Assembly (NCBI RefSeq): GCF_000196875.2
Contig: NC_014532.2
Location: forward strand, 2,170,001-2,234,000
Origin: Halomonas elongata DSM 2581
GTDB lineage: Bacteria; Pseudomonadota; Gammaproteobacteria; Pseudomonadales; Halomonadaceae
Direction: 5' to 3'
DNA: 64,000 nt
Below are positions 53,074 through 63,500 of the stretch, piece after piece. The position numbers were made by a program, and so were the translations under genes. Below the pieces are notes generated by a model that was given only the letters and a program-made list of their open reading frames with translations, had not been told where the DNA came from and made no database searches. Position 1 is the first letter of the stretch; the number at the start of each line of letters is the position of its first letter.

Positions 53074-56000
53074 ATCCTGCCTCCTTGCTTGTTCCAGCGC
53101 CAGGTCAGGCTCGCCGGCTGCGCCAACAGACTGACCCGGTCGTTCAATTCTCGATGTTTCCGCTCGGCGGAGTCCCAGTACTCGATAGTCCCCTCGCCCT
53201 CGACGTCTTCCAGGCTCAGCCGTACCAGAGATTCCCCCCGATGATAGGCATTCTGAAACTCGGGCTCATGGCGGAAGCTCCCATGATTGTCCGCGAGCCA
53301 GTCGGCGGGCACATCGCCAAACCCCGGCACCGAGGGCACGCCCATGCGCTGCCACTGATCGGGTAACCGCAGACCAAGGTATCGTACCTTGTCATCGTCA
53401 GGGTCTCGCTGATCGATTTCCACCAGCAGCCGACGCCGATCCATGGGCGCATACTGATAGGTGAACCGCCTATCCGGTACTGGAGCCGAATAATCGGCCA
53501 TCAGATTGGGGATGGGCAAGGAGAACTCACCGAACTGCAAGGCGGGGCAGGTCATGCGAATGGCGATATCACAGTCGCGAAACTGGGGATTGATATCGAT
53601 CAGGTCCTGGGGCGTCACCAGTTCAAACTGGGCCTGGAAGAGCCCCTGCAATAGCTGGAAATATGCTGCTTCGGGCGACGCCGAGCGGAGAGAGGCAAGG
53701 TAATCGCGCTTGTCCACCTGATGCACATCATCTTCAGTATTCTCGGTAAGTCCCTCGAGTCGGCCACCCAACTCATCCTGCTCATGCCCAAAGGGCCCAT
53801 AGCGCACCCAGAGGGAAAAGCGGTCGTCACGACTGTTGGTCGCCATGACCTGGCAGACCAGCGCCACCCCAAGGCTGACCAGCATCACCGGAACCGGCCG
53901 TGGCGTACCTACCAGGCCCATCAAACCATTCAGGAAACGATTACGAACCAGTTGCATCCTGGCGGCGTTCGCCAGCCCCTGGCCATAGCCGGAGCCTACA
54001 TAGCTACCCACGGCAATCGCGCCACTGGCACCTCCCTTCCACGCAGCCGAATGCTTCAAACCTTTCTGATAATCCTGATAAGCATCGATAGCCACCAAGG
54101 TCGCGGTCAAGAGTCCTGCTGCAAATGCAACAGCCCCACGATACTGTCCCGCCTCACCCATGGCCCTTTGCCAAGCTTCATTTGTAATAAAGCTTCTATC
54201 CAGGTGCTGATTAATCCTAACGGCCCATCCCCAGCGCACATTGGCTAACTTAAGGCCCTGTGCAGTCAGCAGGGATGCATCTATAACCGCACTGCCAAAC
54301 TTGGCACGGTTTAATTCAGTCTCTTCCTCGCGAAAATCACGGAAGCTTTTACCAACATTCCATAGTTCCAGCACCACCAGACCCGACCAAAGCCCTATAT
54401 AGCCGCTCTGGGTCCAGCGATAGGCCTGCTCGCTTGTCACCTGCCCCGACACCCGATGCGGCTGAGCGGCGGCGGAAGAACTGGCCACCGCTTCGCCCAG
54501 CAGGACATTTTTTGCCGAAGCTGCCCGGAGGGCAACGCCCCCCTGAGCCAGTTCCTCGAACATCGGACGGACCTCATCGGGTAGCATCATCACGATACGC
54601 TCCCCCTGATAGGTCACCCGAATGGGCAGGCCGCCCATCATCGCCCCCTTGAGATCGGCGAGGTCCGAGGCCAAAATCAGTGAGATTCGCTGTTCACCCA
54701 GCTTGAGGCGCGACCAGACATTGAGCAAATGCGGTGATACTCTGGTTGCCACGGATTCCATGCCATTCAAAGCCATGCGGAACTCGCTCATCCCGGGCGC
54801 GAGACCGCCAGACTCCTCGTCGAGACGCTGCTGGTGGGCGATCAGCGCATCGCCGGTGGGTGTGGCCACCTTGCTCGCCTGATCGGCCACTGCGGTGCCA
54901 CCCTGAGTGATCTTCGCCAGGTCGCGGGCATAAGCCGCGCCCCAGTCGTCCTCTTCCCGATTTTCGGGCGCGAACAGCAGATAGGCCAGGGGGTGGGAGG
55001 CCTCTATGAACAAGGCATCGAGCGTCCGACGACATGACGATGGCGCCTGCAGCGCCTCGGCCTCTTCTGGTGTGGCCTTGGGGTCAAGGCAGTCCATGCC
55101 CGCCTTCAGCGGCTCGAGACTACGTGACAACCAGTCATAAGGCTCGAGGTGATTGAGATCGTCGAAAAGCATGGCATCGCGCAGTGCAGCACCGAAGGCT
55201 CCTGGCGACTCATCCTCGAGCATCTCGACCAGCGATGTCAGTCGCTCGTCCATGCGCAGGCGAGTCAGACGACGTTCCTCTTCCTTGGTCAAACGAGCGA
55301 ACAGGCTCTCCCGGGAGCGGTCGAGGCGTCTATCGAACCACTCATCGAGGTAGACCGGATTCTCCTGGCCATCGGGACCGTTTGGCATGAAGCAGTTGGC
55401 CAGCACCAGTTCCGCCGACTTGCCGTGAGGGTGGTATTTCATCCCCTCGGAGAGCACCCAGAGCAGTTCCTGGCTCGCCTGGATATCGTCGATCAGTTGA
55501 TCGACCGCCTGCTTGGGATCGCGCAGGAAAATCGCGCACAACTGCTGATCCTTGAGTGGAGCGAGGATGTCCTCGCCGGCGGATGGTGCTGGGATCAGCT
55601 CAAGCAGCGAGTCATCCGCGCGATCCTCGTCGCTGCGGCGAACGTTGTTCCACTGCTGTACCAGGGTCGATCTCAGGGCCGGGGCGAAGTCCCGCTGGCG
55701 GCGCCGCATATCGATTTCCGGCGCCGACGCCTCTTGCTCATCGGACTCGAAGAAGGCCCGCTCTGCCTGCAACTGCTGGACAAGCCCCGCCCATCGCTCG
55801 CCCGAGACATCTTCCAGATAGTCGCGAGCGCTGCCCCTGGCCTGCTCGTAGAGCGGGTCGCGATCGCGCATGGGCGGCAGCCATTCCAGGGCTGCCTTGC
55901 CCTGCGTCTCATCGCGTTCCATCTCCAGGCCATACTGGTAGTGGTTACGCAGGTTGCCGTCCAGCATGGCCGCCACGGCGGTGGTGTTCAGTGGCAACGG

Positions 56001-56681
56001 CTGGGAACGCTGCTCAATGCGTGTCGGCTCGGCTTCGAGTTCGATGACATGCGCCCAGGGCCAGGGGTGGTCCGAATAGGCCAGGCGCACGTCCGCAGTC
56101 TCGCCACCCAGGCGCAACGGCAGGTGCAGGTTTGAAAGCTCTGGTCCGGTATAGTCGCGGACCACCGGAACCTCACCCTGTCGGCGATAGCCCGCCACAT
56201 CACTGTCGACGAAGACCGGAGCCTTGCCCGGCTCGACACGGATGGCCAGCTCGCGGATCAAGCGTCCATTGAGGAACACATACAGGAAGCCACCGCGGCA
56301 GGGACCGGCGGCGATCTCTTCGTGATCCAGATACTGCATCGGCACGCAGGACACCATCAGGTGATGCTGGAAGTCCCGTTGCTTGGGGACGAGTCCGGTC
56401 TCGGTGACTCCCCCCTCGGGCAACAGTTCGACCTCGATGTCACCGACGCATTGCACCAGGCGGACATCGGACAGTTCATCTTCCTGATACTCGGCGGCAG
56501 TCTCGACGATGGGCCCGTAGCGCCCCTCGGAGGCCTCCCCTTCACTCAGTGACTCGACCTGTTGATCCTGCCGATAGAGGGCATAGGTATTCTGGCCGTT
56601 ATCGGTATGGCGGCCGGTAATCTCGAGATAAAGCTTTCGGGGCCGGCAGGCGTGATTCGGTGGCATTCCCTGTTTCCTCAT
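53070..56681 (-). CDS. Large type VI secretion effector candidate with MIX-like motif and membrane segments
   Basis: 1203 residues, not assigned to a known toxin family. CRGGFLYVFLNG (residues 128-139) fits the RxGxxY core of the MIX marker of type VI effectors and of VasX-like N-terminal regions. The middle is acidic and helical. Between about 765 and 945 lie four hydrophobic segments (YIGLWSGLVVLELW, YRGAVAFAAGLLTATLVAIDAY, a Gly-rich ASGAIAVGSYVGSGYG, VPVMLVSLGVALVCQVMA), as in pore-forming effectors. The tail is beta-rich. Start at 56681; an in-frame ATG at 56666 with GAGG upstream is an alternative. It follows a DUF4123 adaptor, supporting delivery by the VgrG/PAAR spike encoded upstream. 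Confidence 0.65.
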   Translation of the reverse strand: MRKQGMPPNHACRPRKLYLEITGRHTDNGQNTYALYRQDQQVESLSEGEASEGRYGPIVETAAEYQEDELSDVRLVQCVGDIEVELLPEGGVTETGLVPKQRDFQHHLMVSCVPMQYLDHEEIAAGPCRGGFLYVFLNGRLIRELAIRVEPGKAPVFVDSDVAGYRRQGEVPVVRDYTGPELSNLHLPLRLGGETADVRLAYSDHPWPWAHVIELEAEPTRIEQRSQPLPLNTTAVAAMLDGNLRNHYQYGLEMERDETQGKAALEWLPPMRDRDPLYEQARGSARDYLEDVSGERWAGLVQQLQAERAFFESDEQEASAPEIDMRRRQRDFAPALRSTLVQQWNNVRRSDEDRADDSLLELIPAPSAGEDILAPLKDQQLCAIFLRDPKQAVDQLIDDIQASQELLWVLSEGMKYHPHGKSAELVLANCFMPNGPDGQENPVYLDEWFDRRLDRSRESLFARLTKEEERRLTRLRMDERLTSLVEMLEDESPGAFGAALRDAMLFDDLNHLEPYDWLSRSLEPLKAGMDCLDPKATPEEAEALQAPSSCRRTLDALFIEASHPLAYLLFAPENREEDDWGAAYARDLAKITQGGTAVADQASKVATPTGDALIAHQQRLDEESGGLAPGMSEFRMALNGMESVATRVSPHLLNVWSRLKLGEQRISLILASDLADLKGAMMGGLPIRVTYQGERIVMMLPDEVRPMFEELAQGGVALRAASAKNVLLGEAVASSSAAAQPHRVSGQVTSEQAYRWTQSGYIGLWSGLVVLELWNVGKSFRDFREEETELNRAKFGSAVIDASLLTAQGLKLANVRWGWAVRINQHLDRSFITNEAWQRAMGEAGQYRGAVAFAAGLLTATLVAIDAYQDYQKGLKHSAAWKGGASGAIAVGSYVGSGYGQGLANAARMQLVRNRFLNGLMGLVGTPRPVPVMLVSLGVALVCQVMATNSRDDRFSLWVRYGPFGHEQDELGGRLEGLTENTEDDVHQVDKRDYLASLRSASPEAAYFQLLQGLFQAQFELVTPQDLIDINPQFRDCDIAIRMTCPALQFGEFSLPIPNLMADYSAPVPDRRFTYQYAPMDRRRLLVEIDQRDPDDDKVRYLGLRLPDQWQRMGVPSVPGFGDVPADWLADNHGSFRHEPEFQNAYHRGESLVRLSLEDVEGEGTIEYWDSAERKHRELNDRVSLLAQPASLTWRWNKQGGRI

Positions 56682-56696
56682 TCCCTGATGACCTGG

Positions 56697-57500
56697 CTAG
56701 GCACTCGATGCCAGCCGGTACATGCGATCGCGAAATTCGCTGAGTGACGAAGCCTCACGCTGGGCATTCACCAATGCTGCAACTCCTGCTCGTGCTGACT
56801 GCCGACGCTCGGCCACGCCATGCCAGTACTTTTCCATGTCACGCCACAAAGCGGAGATACCGTCATCATCCTCATGCAACCCATGACGATCCAAGGCATC
56901 GGCCAGCACCGGCATGAGGCGTGTCAGTCGTTGAATGCCGGACAACCGCTCCACCATTTCCGCCTCAACCTGAAGCGGCAAGCGGATATTGCCCACCTCG
57001 GTCTGGTTCATCGCCACGGACTCGAACAACCACCCGCTCCGGCAACGACAGACAGGCCAATGCCAGCGTGCCTCGCCACCCAGCATGGCGGCCCGGCTGG
57101 CTTGACCAAGCCCGCCCTCTCCCAGCAGCAGGTGCAACGCCATCGGCTCATGAAAGCGCAATAGCCCCTGTCCCTCCGGCTCCAGTCGTGCCGTGACGAA
57201 ACCGGCCAGGTGAGCCCGAAGCTCATCGATCGGCAAGGGCGTATCGATGATCACCGCGGCCAGCTCACGCCAGGCGTCCAGCCGCTCGGCCAGGAAGTCC
57301 GGCACCTCTGTCACGTCCAACAGGACCGGGCCGGCATTCTTCAAGGCATCGTACGTCGTTCCCTCGTAGAGCCAGCGAAACTCGGGAGACTCTACTGCCT
57401 CATAAAAACGACGCAACACCTCGTACTCTGGCAGGCTGGCGGTTTCCACCAGCCAATAACGCCGGCCGGCCGACTCAGGAATCCCCAACGAATAGCGCAT
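56697..57500 (-). CDS. DUF4123 type VI adaptor/chaperone
   Basis: 267 residues, with features of the DUF4123 family: an N-terminal domain around WLVETASLPEYEVLRRFYEAVESPEFRWLYEGTTYD (described, residues 16-50), GPVLLDV, and a C-terminal half with RFHEPMALHLLLG and WHWPVCRC. DUF4123 proteins load a cognate effector onto VgrG. It lies 8 bases after vgrG and 15 bases before the effector, the standard order. Confidence 0.82.
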   Translation of the reverse strand: MRYSLGIPESAGRRYWLVETASLPEYEVLRRFYEAVESPEFRWLYEGTTYDALKNAGPVLLDVTEVPDFLAERLDAWRELAAVIIDTPLPIDELRAHLAGFVTARLEPEGQGLLRFHEPMALHLLLGEGGLGQASRAAMLGGEARWHWPVCRCRSGWLFESVAMNQTEVGNIRLPLQVEAEMVERLSGIQRLTRLMPVLADALDRHGLHEDDDGISALWRDMEKYWHGVAERRQSARAGVAALVNAQREASSLSEFRDRMYRLASSA

Positions 57501-57508
57501 CGGCTCGC

Positions 57509-59587
57509 CTAGCTACGGCACGGGCAGTCAGCCAGCGGGCAACTGCCATCGGTCTGTTTCTGGCAGAGCTGCACGACACTAGCCTCCTCAGCCGATGCCG
57601 ACAGCAAGGCCTCGTGAGTGATGGGCTGGATCGCCTCATGCGTTTCCTCACCCGCTTCCCCCGGCAATATCGGCGCCTGGGCACTCTGCCCGGTGCCCGA
57701 GCCGGGGCTGCCGCCGGAGTTGATCTTCACGCTCGGCCCGTTGATGGTCACGCCGCTGGGGTCGAGCTTCAGGAAGCTGCCACCGGCCTTGAGGGTGATC
57801 TCGGCGCCGGCTTCGACCACCACCTTCATGCCGGCCTTGTGGTGCACTTCGCTGCCGGCCTCGACGAGTTGGGCGCGACCGATCTTCTCGTGACGGGTCT
57901 GGCCCACGTTGAGGTGGTCGTCGCCATCAATCTGGGTACGCCGCTCGCCATGCACGGTGAGGTGGTCGTCACGGTCGAGTTCGCTCACCCGGTCGCGCTT
58001 GACGGCCAGATGGCTGTCGCGGCGGATTTCCTCGGTGCGGTCGTTCTCGGTGAGCAGCTCCAGGTCCTTCTGCGCGTGCACCCAGATCTGTTCCTGGTCG
58101 TGCTGGTCCTCGAAGCGCAGTTCGTTGAAGCCCTCGCCCTGGTGGGTCTGGGTACGCAGCACGGTGCGCGTCTTGTGCGCCGGCAGCTCGTAGGGCGGCG
58201 TATTCACCGCGTGGTAGGTGCGTCCGGTAATGATCGGCTGGTCGGGGTCGCCTTCCAGGAAGGAGACGATCACCTCGTGGCCGATGCGCGGAATCGCCAT
58301 CATGCCGTAGCCGCCGCCGGCCCAGCCCTGGCTGACGCGCAGCCAGGCACTGGCGGTTTCATTGGGCTCGGCATAGCGGTCCCAGGGGAACTGGCAGCGC
58401 ACCCGGCCGTGAGCGTCGCAGTGAATCTCCTCGCCCTCGGGGCCCACCACGAAGGCCACCTGAGGGCCGTCGACCCGCGGCTTGGGCTCGGGCGCGGGCC
58501 GCCAGGCGGTGTCGTCCGGGGTCAGCGTCAGGGTGTTGTGGTAACGGGTCATGCCGTCGGCCTGGGCGGCGTCCTCGCCCAGTGCCTGGGGCTGTTCGCC
58601 CGCGTGGACCACCTTGACGACCTGCCAGCCGCGGTTGAGCTCGCTGACGTCGTGGTCGGCCAGGGTGAAGCGCGTGCCCGGGGCCAGCTCGGGCAGGTCG
58701 CTCTCGCCGGCCAGGGTCAGGGCGTCGTGGCGCAGGTGCTCCAGCCGGTGGCGGGTGAAGGCCTGGCCCGAGGCGTCGGCCTTGTAGCGGCCCGGGTAGT
58801 CGTAGTGTTCGTAGTCGCCCCGCTGGCTGTGCTGCTCCAGCCCGTCGCCCTGGCGCTCGTGCAGTTGCGCGTAGGCCGGGCGCTTGAAGCTGTAGTCCTT
58901 GAGCTGGGCCCGGGCCGGGCGCACCCGGGCAGTCTGGGTCAGCCGGCGCAGGTGACGCTGCGGCGCGGTGCCGCCGGCGCGATGGTGGTAGGGGCGCTCG
59001 CCGAGCCCGGTGAGCACCTGGGGATCGTCGGCGAACACCAGCCGATGGGCGCCGAGGTCGCCATCCTCGAACTCATGGAAGTAGAACAACCCTTCCTCGG
59101 CGGCCAGGCGCTCGACGAAGGCCAGGTCGGTCTCGCGGTACTGCACGCAGTACTCGCGCTCGGCGGGCTCGCGGGTCACCGCGAAGGCCACGTCGGTCAG
59201 GCCGCGTTCCTCGCACAGGGTGTTGAGGATGGTCAGCGGCGAGACGCGCTGGAAGATCCGCGAGTTCTGGCGCAACGAGAGCCGCCACAGCGAGGGGCGG
59301 ATCACGACCTCGTAGTGGCTGCGCCGATGGCCGCGGTCGCCGCGACCGAATTCGGCGACGATGCCGTGAACCCGTCGCTGGGCCACGCCGTCCTGCCACA
59401 CGGTGAGGCTCGCCGGGCGGTCGAGCAGCGCTTCCGGCGAGAGGTCGACGGCGCGGCTGGCAAAGCGCACGTGAAGATGAAACGGCGACGACAGCGCCTC
59501 TTCATGGGTGAAGTCGACCACCGCCAGGTCGGCCTCACCGGCGCCGGTCAGGCTCAGGGTGAACTGCAGTCCGCTGCGATCGGCCAT
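57509..59587 (-). CDS. vgrG: Type VI secretion spike protein VgrG (TssI)
   Basis: 692 residues. The gp27-like portion begins [18 protein letters not shown] and continues through [30 protein letters not shown] (about 145-175); the gp5-like OB region follows, with [16 protein letters not shown] and [37 protein letters not shown]. The beta-helix needle is built of repeated short strands, and a ~70-residue C-terminal extension ends in [10 protein letters not shown], a cysteine-rich tail. The extension may contact the DUF4123 adaptor or effector. One base separates it from the PAAR gene. Confidence 0.95.
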   Translation of the reverse strand: MADRSGLQFTLSLTGAGEADLAVVDFTHEEALSSPFHLHVRFASRAVDLSPEALLDRPASLTVWQDGVAQRRVHGIVAEFGRGDRGHRRSHYEVVIRPSLWRLSLRQNSRIFQRVSPLTILNTLCEERGLTDVAFAVTREPAEREYCVQYRETDLAFVERLAAEEGLFYFHEFEDGDLGAHRLVFADDPQVLTGLGERPYHHRAGGTAPQRHLRRLTQTARVRPARAQLKDYSFKRPAYAQLHERQGDGLEQHSQRGDYEHYDYPGRYKADASGQAFTRHRLEHLRHDALTLAGESDLPELAPGTRFTLADHDVSELNRGWQVVKVVHAGEQPQALGEDAAQADGMTRYHNTLTLTPDDTAWRPAPEPKPRVDGPQVAFVVGPEGEEIHCDAHGRVRCQFPWDRYAEPNETASAWLRVSQGWAGGGYGMMAIPRIGHEVIVSFLEGDPDQPIITGRTYHAVNTPPYELPAHKTRTVLRTQTHQGEGFNELRFEDQHDQEQIWVHAQKDLELLTENDRTEEIRRDSHLAVKRDRVSELDRDDHLTVHGERRTQIDGDDHLNVGQTRHEKIGRAQLVEAGSEVHHKAGMKVVVEAGAEITLKAGGSFLKLDPSGVTINGPSVKINSGGSPGSGTGQSAQAPILPGEAGEETHEAIQPITHEALLSASAEEASVVQLCQKQTDGSCPLADCPCRS

Positions 59588-59588
59588 C

Positions 59589-59876
59589 TCAGCTACCCTC
59601 CCCGCTGGAGGAGCCGATCACCACGCCGCCGCAGTCCACGGCATCGCCGGTGAGCGCCACCGGCTTGCCATCGACCAGGATGCTGCCCGAGCCGCCGGCA
59701 ATGGCGCGCGGGTGGGGGCCATGATCCGGCTTGTCGTGAGGCGCCAGAGGGTCACCCTGACGAGCCACCGGCTTGCCGTCGATCATCACCGTGGGGCTGC
59801 CGGCGGTCACCGGCGTGGGGGGGAAACCCTCGTGGTCGGTGCCGAGATCCCCCAGCAATACGAACTTGCGTCCCAT
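59589..59876 (-). CDS. PAAR-domain spike tip protein
   Basis: 95-residue PAAR protein that caps VgrG. It contains [29 protein letters not shown] and the metal-site residues in [26 protein letters not shown] (His and Cys in GDAVDCGG). No effector extension. The ATG at 59876 ([10 protein letters not shown]) is the usual family start; the longer frame upstream overlaps the GNAT gene. Confidence 0.92.
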   Translation of the reverse strand: MGRKFVLLGDLGTDHEGFPPTPVTAGSPTVMIDGKPVARQGDPLAPHDKPDHGPHPRAIAGGSGSILVDGKPVALTGDAVDCGGVVIGSSSGEGS

Positions 59877-59907
59877 GCGTCGTCCTCCTGCCGCTGCGCG
59901 TCGCCGT

Positions 59908-60522
59908 TCAGGCGCCGCTTGTGCGTTCGCGTTGGTCGTTCCACTGCGCCGGGGCCTCGAAGCTGGCCACACCACCGGCGTCCACGTGCATGCGCTTGAA
60001 ACCCGCCGCCTCGAGACTCGCCGGAGCGGCGCCCTTGAGTGGCAGCCGGGTCTGCAGCGGCGTGCCACGGAATTCGCGCCGGGCGGCCATCAGCAGCCGG
60101 GCGCCGTGACCGCGACCCTGCCACTCCGGGGCGATGAAGAAGAAGCGCAGTTGCCAGGCGGCCTCGTCGTCCCGCCGGCATACCAGCAGCATGCCGAGCA
60201 CCGGCCCGTCGCCGTGGCGCAGGGCCAGCAGCCGGCCCTGCCAGTGGGCTACCCGGTCCGCCTCGCGCTGCAGCCAGAGACCACGATGGACCACGAACTC
60301 GAGCGAGCGGCGCAGGGTCTCGAGACGGGTCTCGTCGCGCAGCACCCAGGGGGAGAGTCCCTCCCCCTCGGCGCGTCGGGCAGCCCCGAGAAGCAGCCCG
60401 ATGTCATCCGTGCAGGCCTCGACCAGCTCCGGTGCCGGATCTCGCTTCACGGGCTCGACGGCGGGCGCTTCGGCTGGCTCGGTCGAACTCGCGCCCAGCC
60501 AGCGTTTAAGCGTCGTCAGCAT
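59908..60522 (-). CDS. GNAT-type acetyltransferase in the type VI locus
   Basis: 204 residues. GNAT core: FFFIAPEWQGRGHGARLL carries the acetyl-CoA-binding R/Q-x-x-G-x-G/A pattern, followed by RREFRGTPLQTRL. The N-terminal ~50 residues are a low-complexity Ala/Pro/Glu linker. The gene overlaps the tssM end by 17 bases and precedes PAAR by 31, so it is embedded in the locus. Substrate unknown; it could modify a type VI component or an effector, or be cargo. Confidence 0.72.
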   Translation of the reverse strand: MLTTLKRWLGASSTEPAEAPAVEPVKRDPAPELVEACTDDIGLLLGAARRAEGEGLSPWVLRDETRLETLRRSLEFVVHRGLWLQREADRVAHWQGRLLALRHGDGPVLGMLLVCRRDDEAAWQLRFFFIAPEWQGRGHGARLLMAARREFRGTPLQTRLPLKGAAPASLEAAGFKRMHVDAGGVASFEAPAQWNDQRERTSGA

Positions 60523-63500
60523 CGTCCGGCCCTCCTGCTGCGTAGAGGGTCGTGGGCAGGTTGAAGCCCGCCACCAGCGACCGGGTGAAGGGATTGCGGG
60601 ATCCATCGGCGGTCAGCCGGTAACGCATGCTGCCACCATCGACCTCGAAGCTGAGCTCCAGCTCGCGCTCGCCGGTGCCGGTCAACTGGGCCTCGTCGAG
60701 CAGCCGGAACCAGGCCCAGGGACCGTCGCGACGCAGGGTGCGCGGCGAATGGTTGACCTCGCTCGGCACCAGGGTGACCCGGCTTTCGTTGCTCTCACGC
60801 AGGCCGTTGGGCCAGATCATCGGCACCCGCCGGCTGGGGCCGTGGGCATAGTCGATCAACTGGCCGTCGACGCTGATCACCCCGCGACGCTTGTCGGCAC
60901 TGAGGCTCAGCGGCTCGAGGCTGAAGGCCACGTCGAGCACACCGTCGCGGTTGAGATAGGCCTCGCGGATACGCTCGGCGCGCTGCACGGCATCGAGCAC
61001 TCCCTGGCGCAACAGCGAGTCGCCCCCGTCGGTGCGCAGGGCCTCCGGCGCGCCCTCGATGAAAGGCTTGAGGTTGCGCTGATAGAAGGCATCGAGAATG
61101 CCGTCCGGGGCAAAGAAGTCCTCGAAGTCGGCCAGCGCCACCTCGCGGGAGGCCTGGGGCGCCAGCGGATAGCGGCCGGCAAGGTCCTGCTGGAAGGGTC
61201 TCACGACCTCATCCACCCACTGGTGCTCCAGGTGTCGAACCGCGCTGGCCATCAGCAATTGCCAACTCTGGTCGGCCAGGCTCTCGAGCATGCCACTCAC
61301 CGGCGCCGGGACGTCCTCGGCAATGCGCTTGAGGCGGGCGATGGGATCCTCGCCCTTCAGGGAAATGCGGTCGCGGGCCAGTAGGAAGGCGCGCTGACCA
61401 CGCTCGTCGGCTTCATCGACCTGGCGCAGGTAGTCGCGCAGGTCACCGATGGCAGACTTGATCTCGTCGAGCTTGGAGGGATTGTCGCCCCGCTCTTCGC
61501 TGAGCTCGTTGAGCGCGGCGAAGTGACGCTCGATCTCGCTGGCCAGCTGGTAGCGCGGCGATTTCTTCAGGGCCGCTCGGGCGGCCTCGTCGTCCGCCGG
61601 CAGTTCCGGATAGAGCCGGGTCTGGTCGGCGACCTCGCCAAGCAGGCGATCCAGCGGGCGACTGGCGCTGAGCAGGCCGTCGGCGACCACCACCGCCTGA
61701 TGGATATCGGGCAGCGGCACCATGCGGATGTCGGCCAGCGCCTCGCGCCAGGTGACGTGATAGTCGCTGATATAGCGCTCGCGCAGGGCTTCCTGAAGCT
61801 GACGGTGGTCGGCTTCGCTGAAGTCGATGTCGTCCCGCTGGCCGAGCACCCAGGTATCGACCAGCGCCAGCTCGGTGGCCTGGTCGAGCTGGTCGAGGAA
61901 GTAATCCTCGAAGCCATTGCGCGTCAGCAGGCCGGGAATGCGCACCAGCTCAGGATTGTCATCGCGGGCCATGAACACCAGGCTGAAGCTCGAACCGACG
62001 CTCGAGCGCAGATCCAGCGGTGCGGCGCGATGTTCATCGATACCGGACTTGAGCGAGGCATATACTCGCTCGGCCATCGGCTGGCGGGCGAGTTCCTGCT
62101 GGGCGGCCTCGATGCTGCCATCGAGCGGCGCCATGGCCTGACGAGCGCCGGACTGGCCGGCCTCGGCGTGGCCTGCCAGGTCGGTGTAAGCCAGGGCGTA
62201 ATCGAGATGCGCCAGCAGGCGACGCTGGACTTCGCCGCGACCGGGGAAGGCCTCCTGCCAGCGATCCTCCATGAAGTCATGGACGCGCTGAGGCTGACGA
62301 CCGCTGGCGTCGGACATCATGCGCAGGATACGCAGCAGCGCCAGCTTCTCGTTGCTGCCCTCCGGTGCCCGGTTCATGTCGTCCATGATGCCGATCATCA
62401 GCGCCGGCAGGAATTGCTCCTCGAGCAACCTCAGGTAACCATTGTCGATCTCGACGCCCAGCTCGTGTCCCTGATAGAGGCCCATATCAGCCAGCAGCCA
62501 GGGCCGCGAGCGGTAATCGCCGAATTCCTGCGTGGCGCTGAGCAGGCGGTCCAGCGGCTCGAGCAGCGCATAGCCGGTAGGATCGTCGTTCTGCCAGTCG
62601 CTCGGGCGCACGGCGAGAAAGGCCTCGGCCTTGTCTTCCACGGCCGCCAGGGCCTTGGAATTCTTCTCGTAGAAGTGGTACCAGCCACCGACTAGGGCAG
62701 CGCCGACGAACAGACAGCCCAGTGCACTGGCACGACGGATACGACGTCGACGCCGTGCCGCCCGGGCATTGTCGCCGGCCAGCCCCGACTCAGGATAGAT
62801 GATGCGCTCGAACAGCTCTTCGGTGAAGTACAGTGCCGAGCGTGTCGCCCGATGGGCCGCCTGCACACCGTCGGTCATCCCGTAGCGCCGTGCCGCGGCA
62901 TCGACGAAGGGATCTTCCGGCACGCCTTGCTGATAGACCGAGGTGAAGTAGGCCCCGCGTACCAGCGCCGCCGTGGAGAAACGGTCACTGGACAACGCTT
63001 CACCGAGGAAGCCAAGCAGTACGTCGCGCAAGCCGGCGAGCTGTCGCACGAAGCGGAATACCGCCTCGCGCTCATCACGATCACGGCACTCGACGAGCAG
63101 GGTCGGCAGCGTCTGGTTGAGACGCTCGAGCATGTCGTCGTAACCCTCGGCGAACTCCTCCTCCCAACGGCCGGGACGCTCGAGGGAAGCAGCGGAGAAC
63201 GTGAAGCCGAGCGGTGCCCGTCGGGCGGCCCGGGAGTAGTGACGGAAGAAGTCGTCGAACCCGTGCAGCAGGTCCATCTTGCTAAAGGTGACATAGACCG
63301 GCAGTCGGCTGCCGTGGCGCTCCATCAACTCGCGCAGCCGGGCGCGCAGCAGCGAGGCGTAGGCCTTGCGTACCGCCACTTCGGCGTCGCTGAGCCGCGC
63401 CAGGTCGAGCACCAGCACCACGCCGTCCAGCGGACGACGCGAACGATGGCGCTCGAGCCAGTCGACGAAGTGGTCCCATAGCCGACTCTCGAGTTCCGCC

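Noticed and set aside
53070..56681. Assignment as VasX
   Set aside because: Only the RxGxxY-type motif and C-terminal hydrophobic segments resemble VasX; the rest of the N-terminus does not show the VasX opening region.
57614..59653. Long plus-strand open frame opposite vgrG
   Set aside because: Repetitive Val/Gly/His/Leu translation produced by codon bias of vgrG; vgrG itself has all family motifs.
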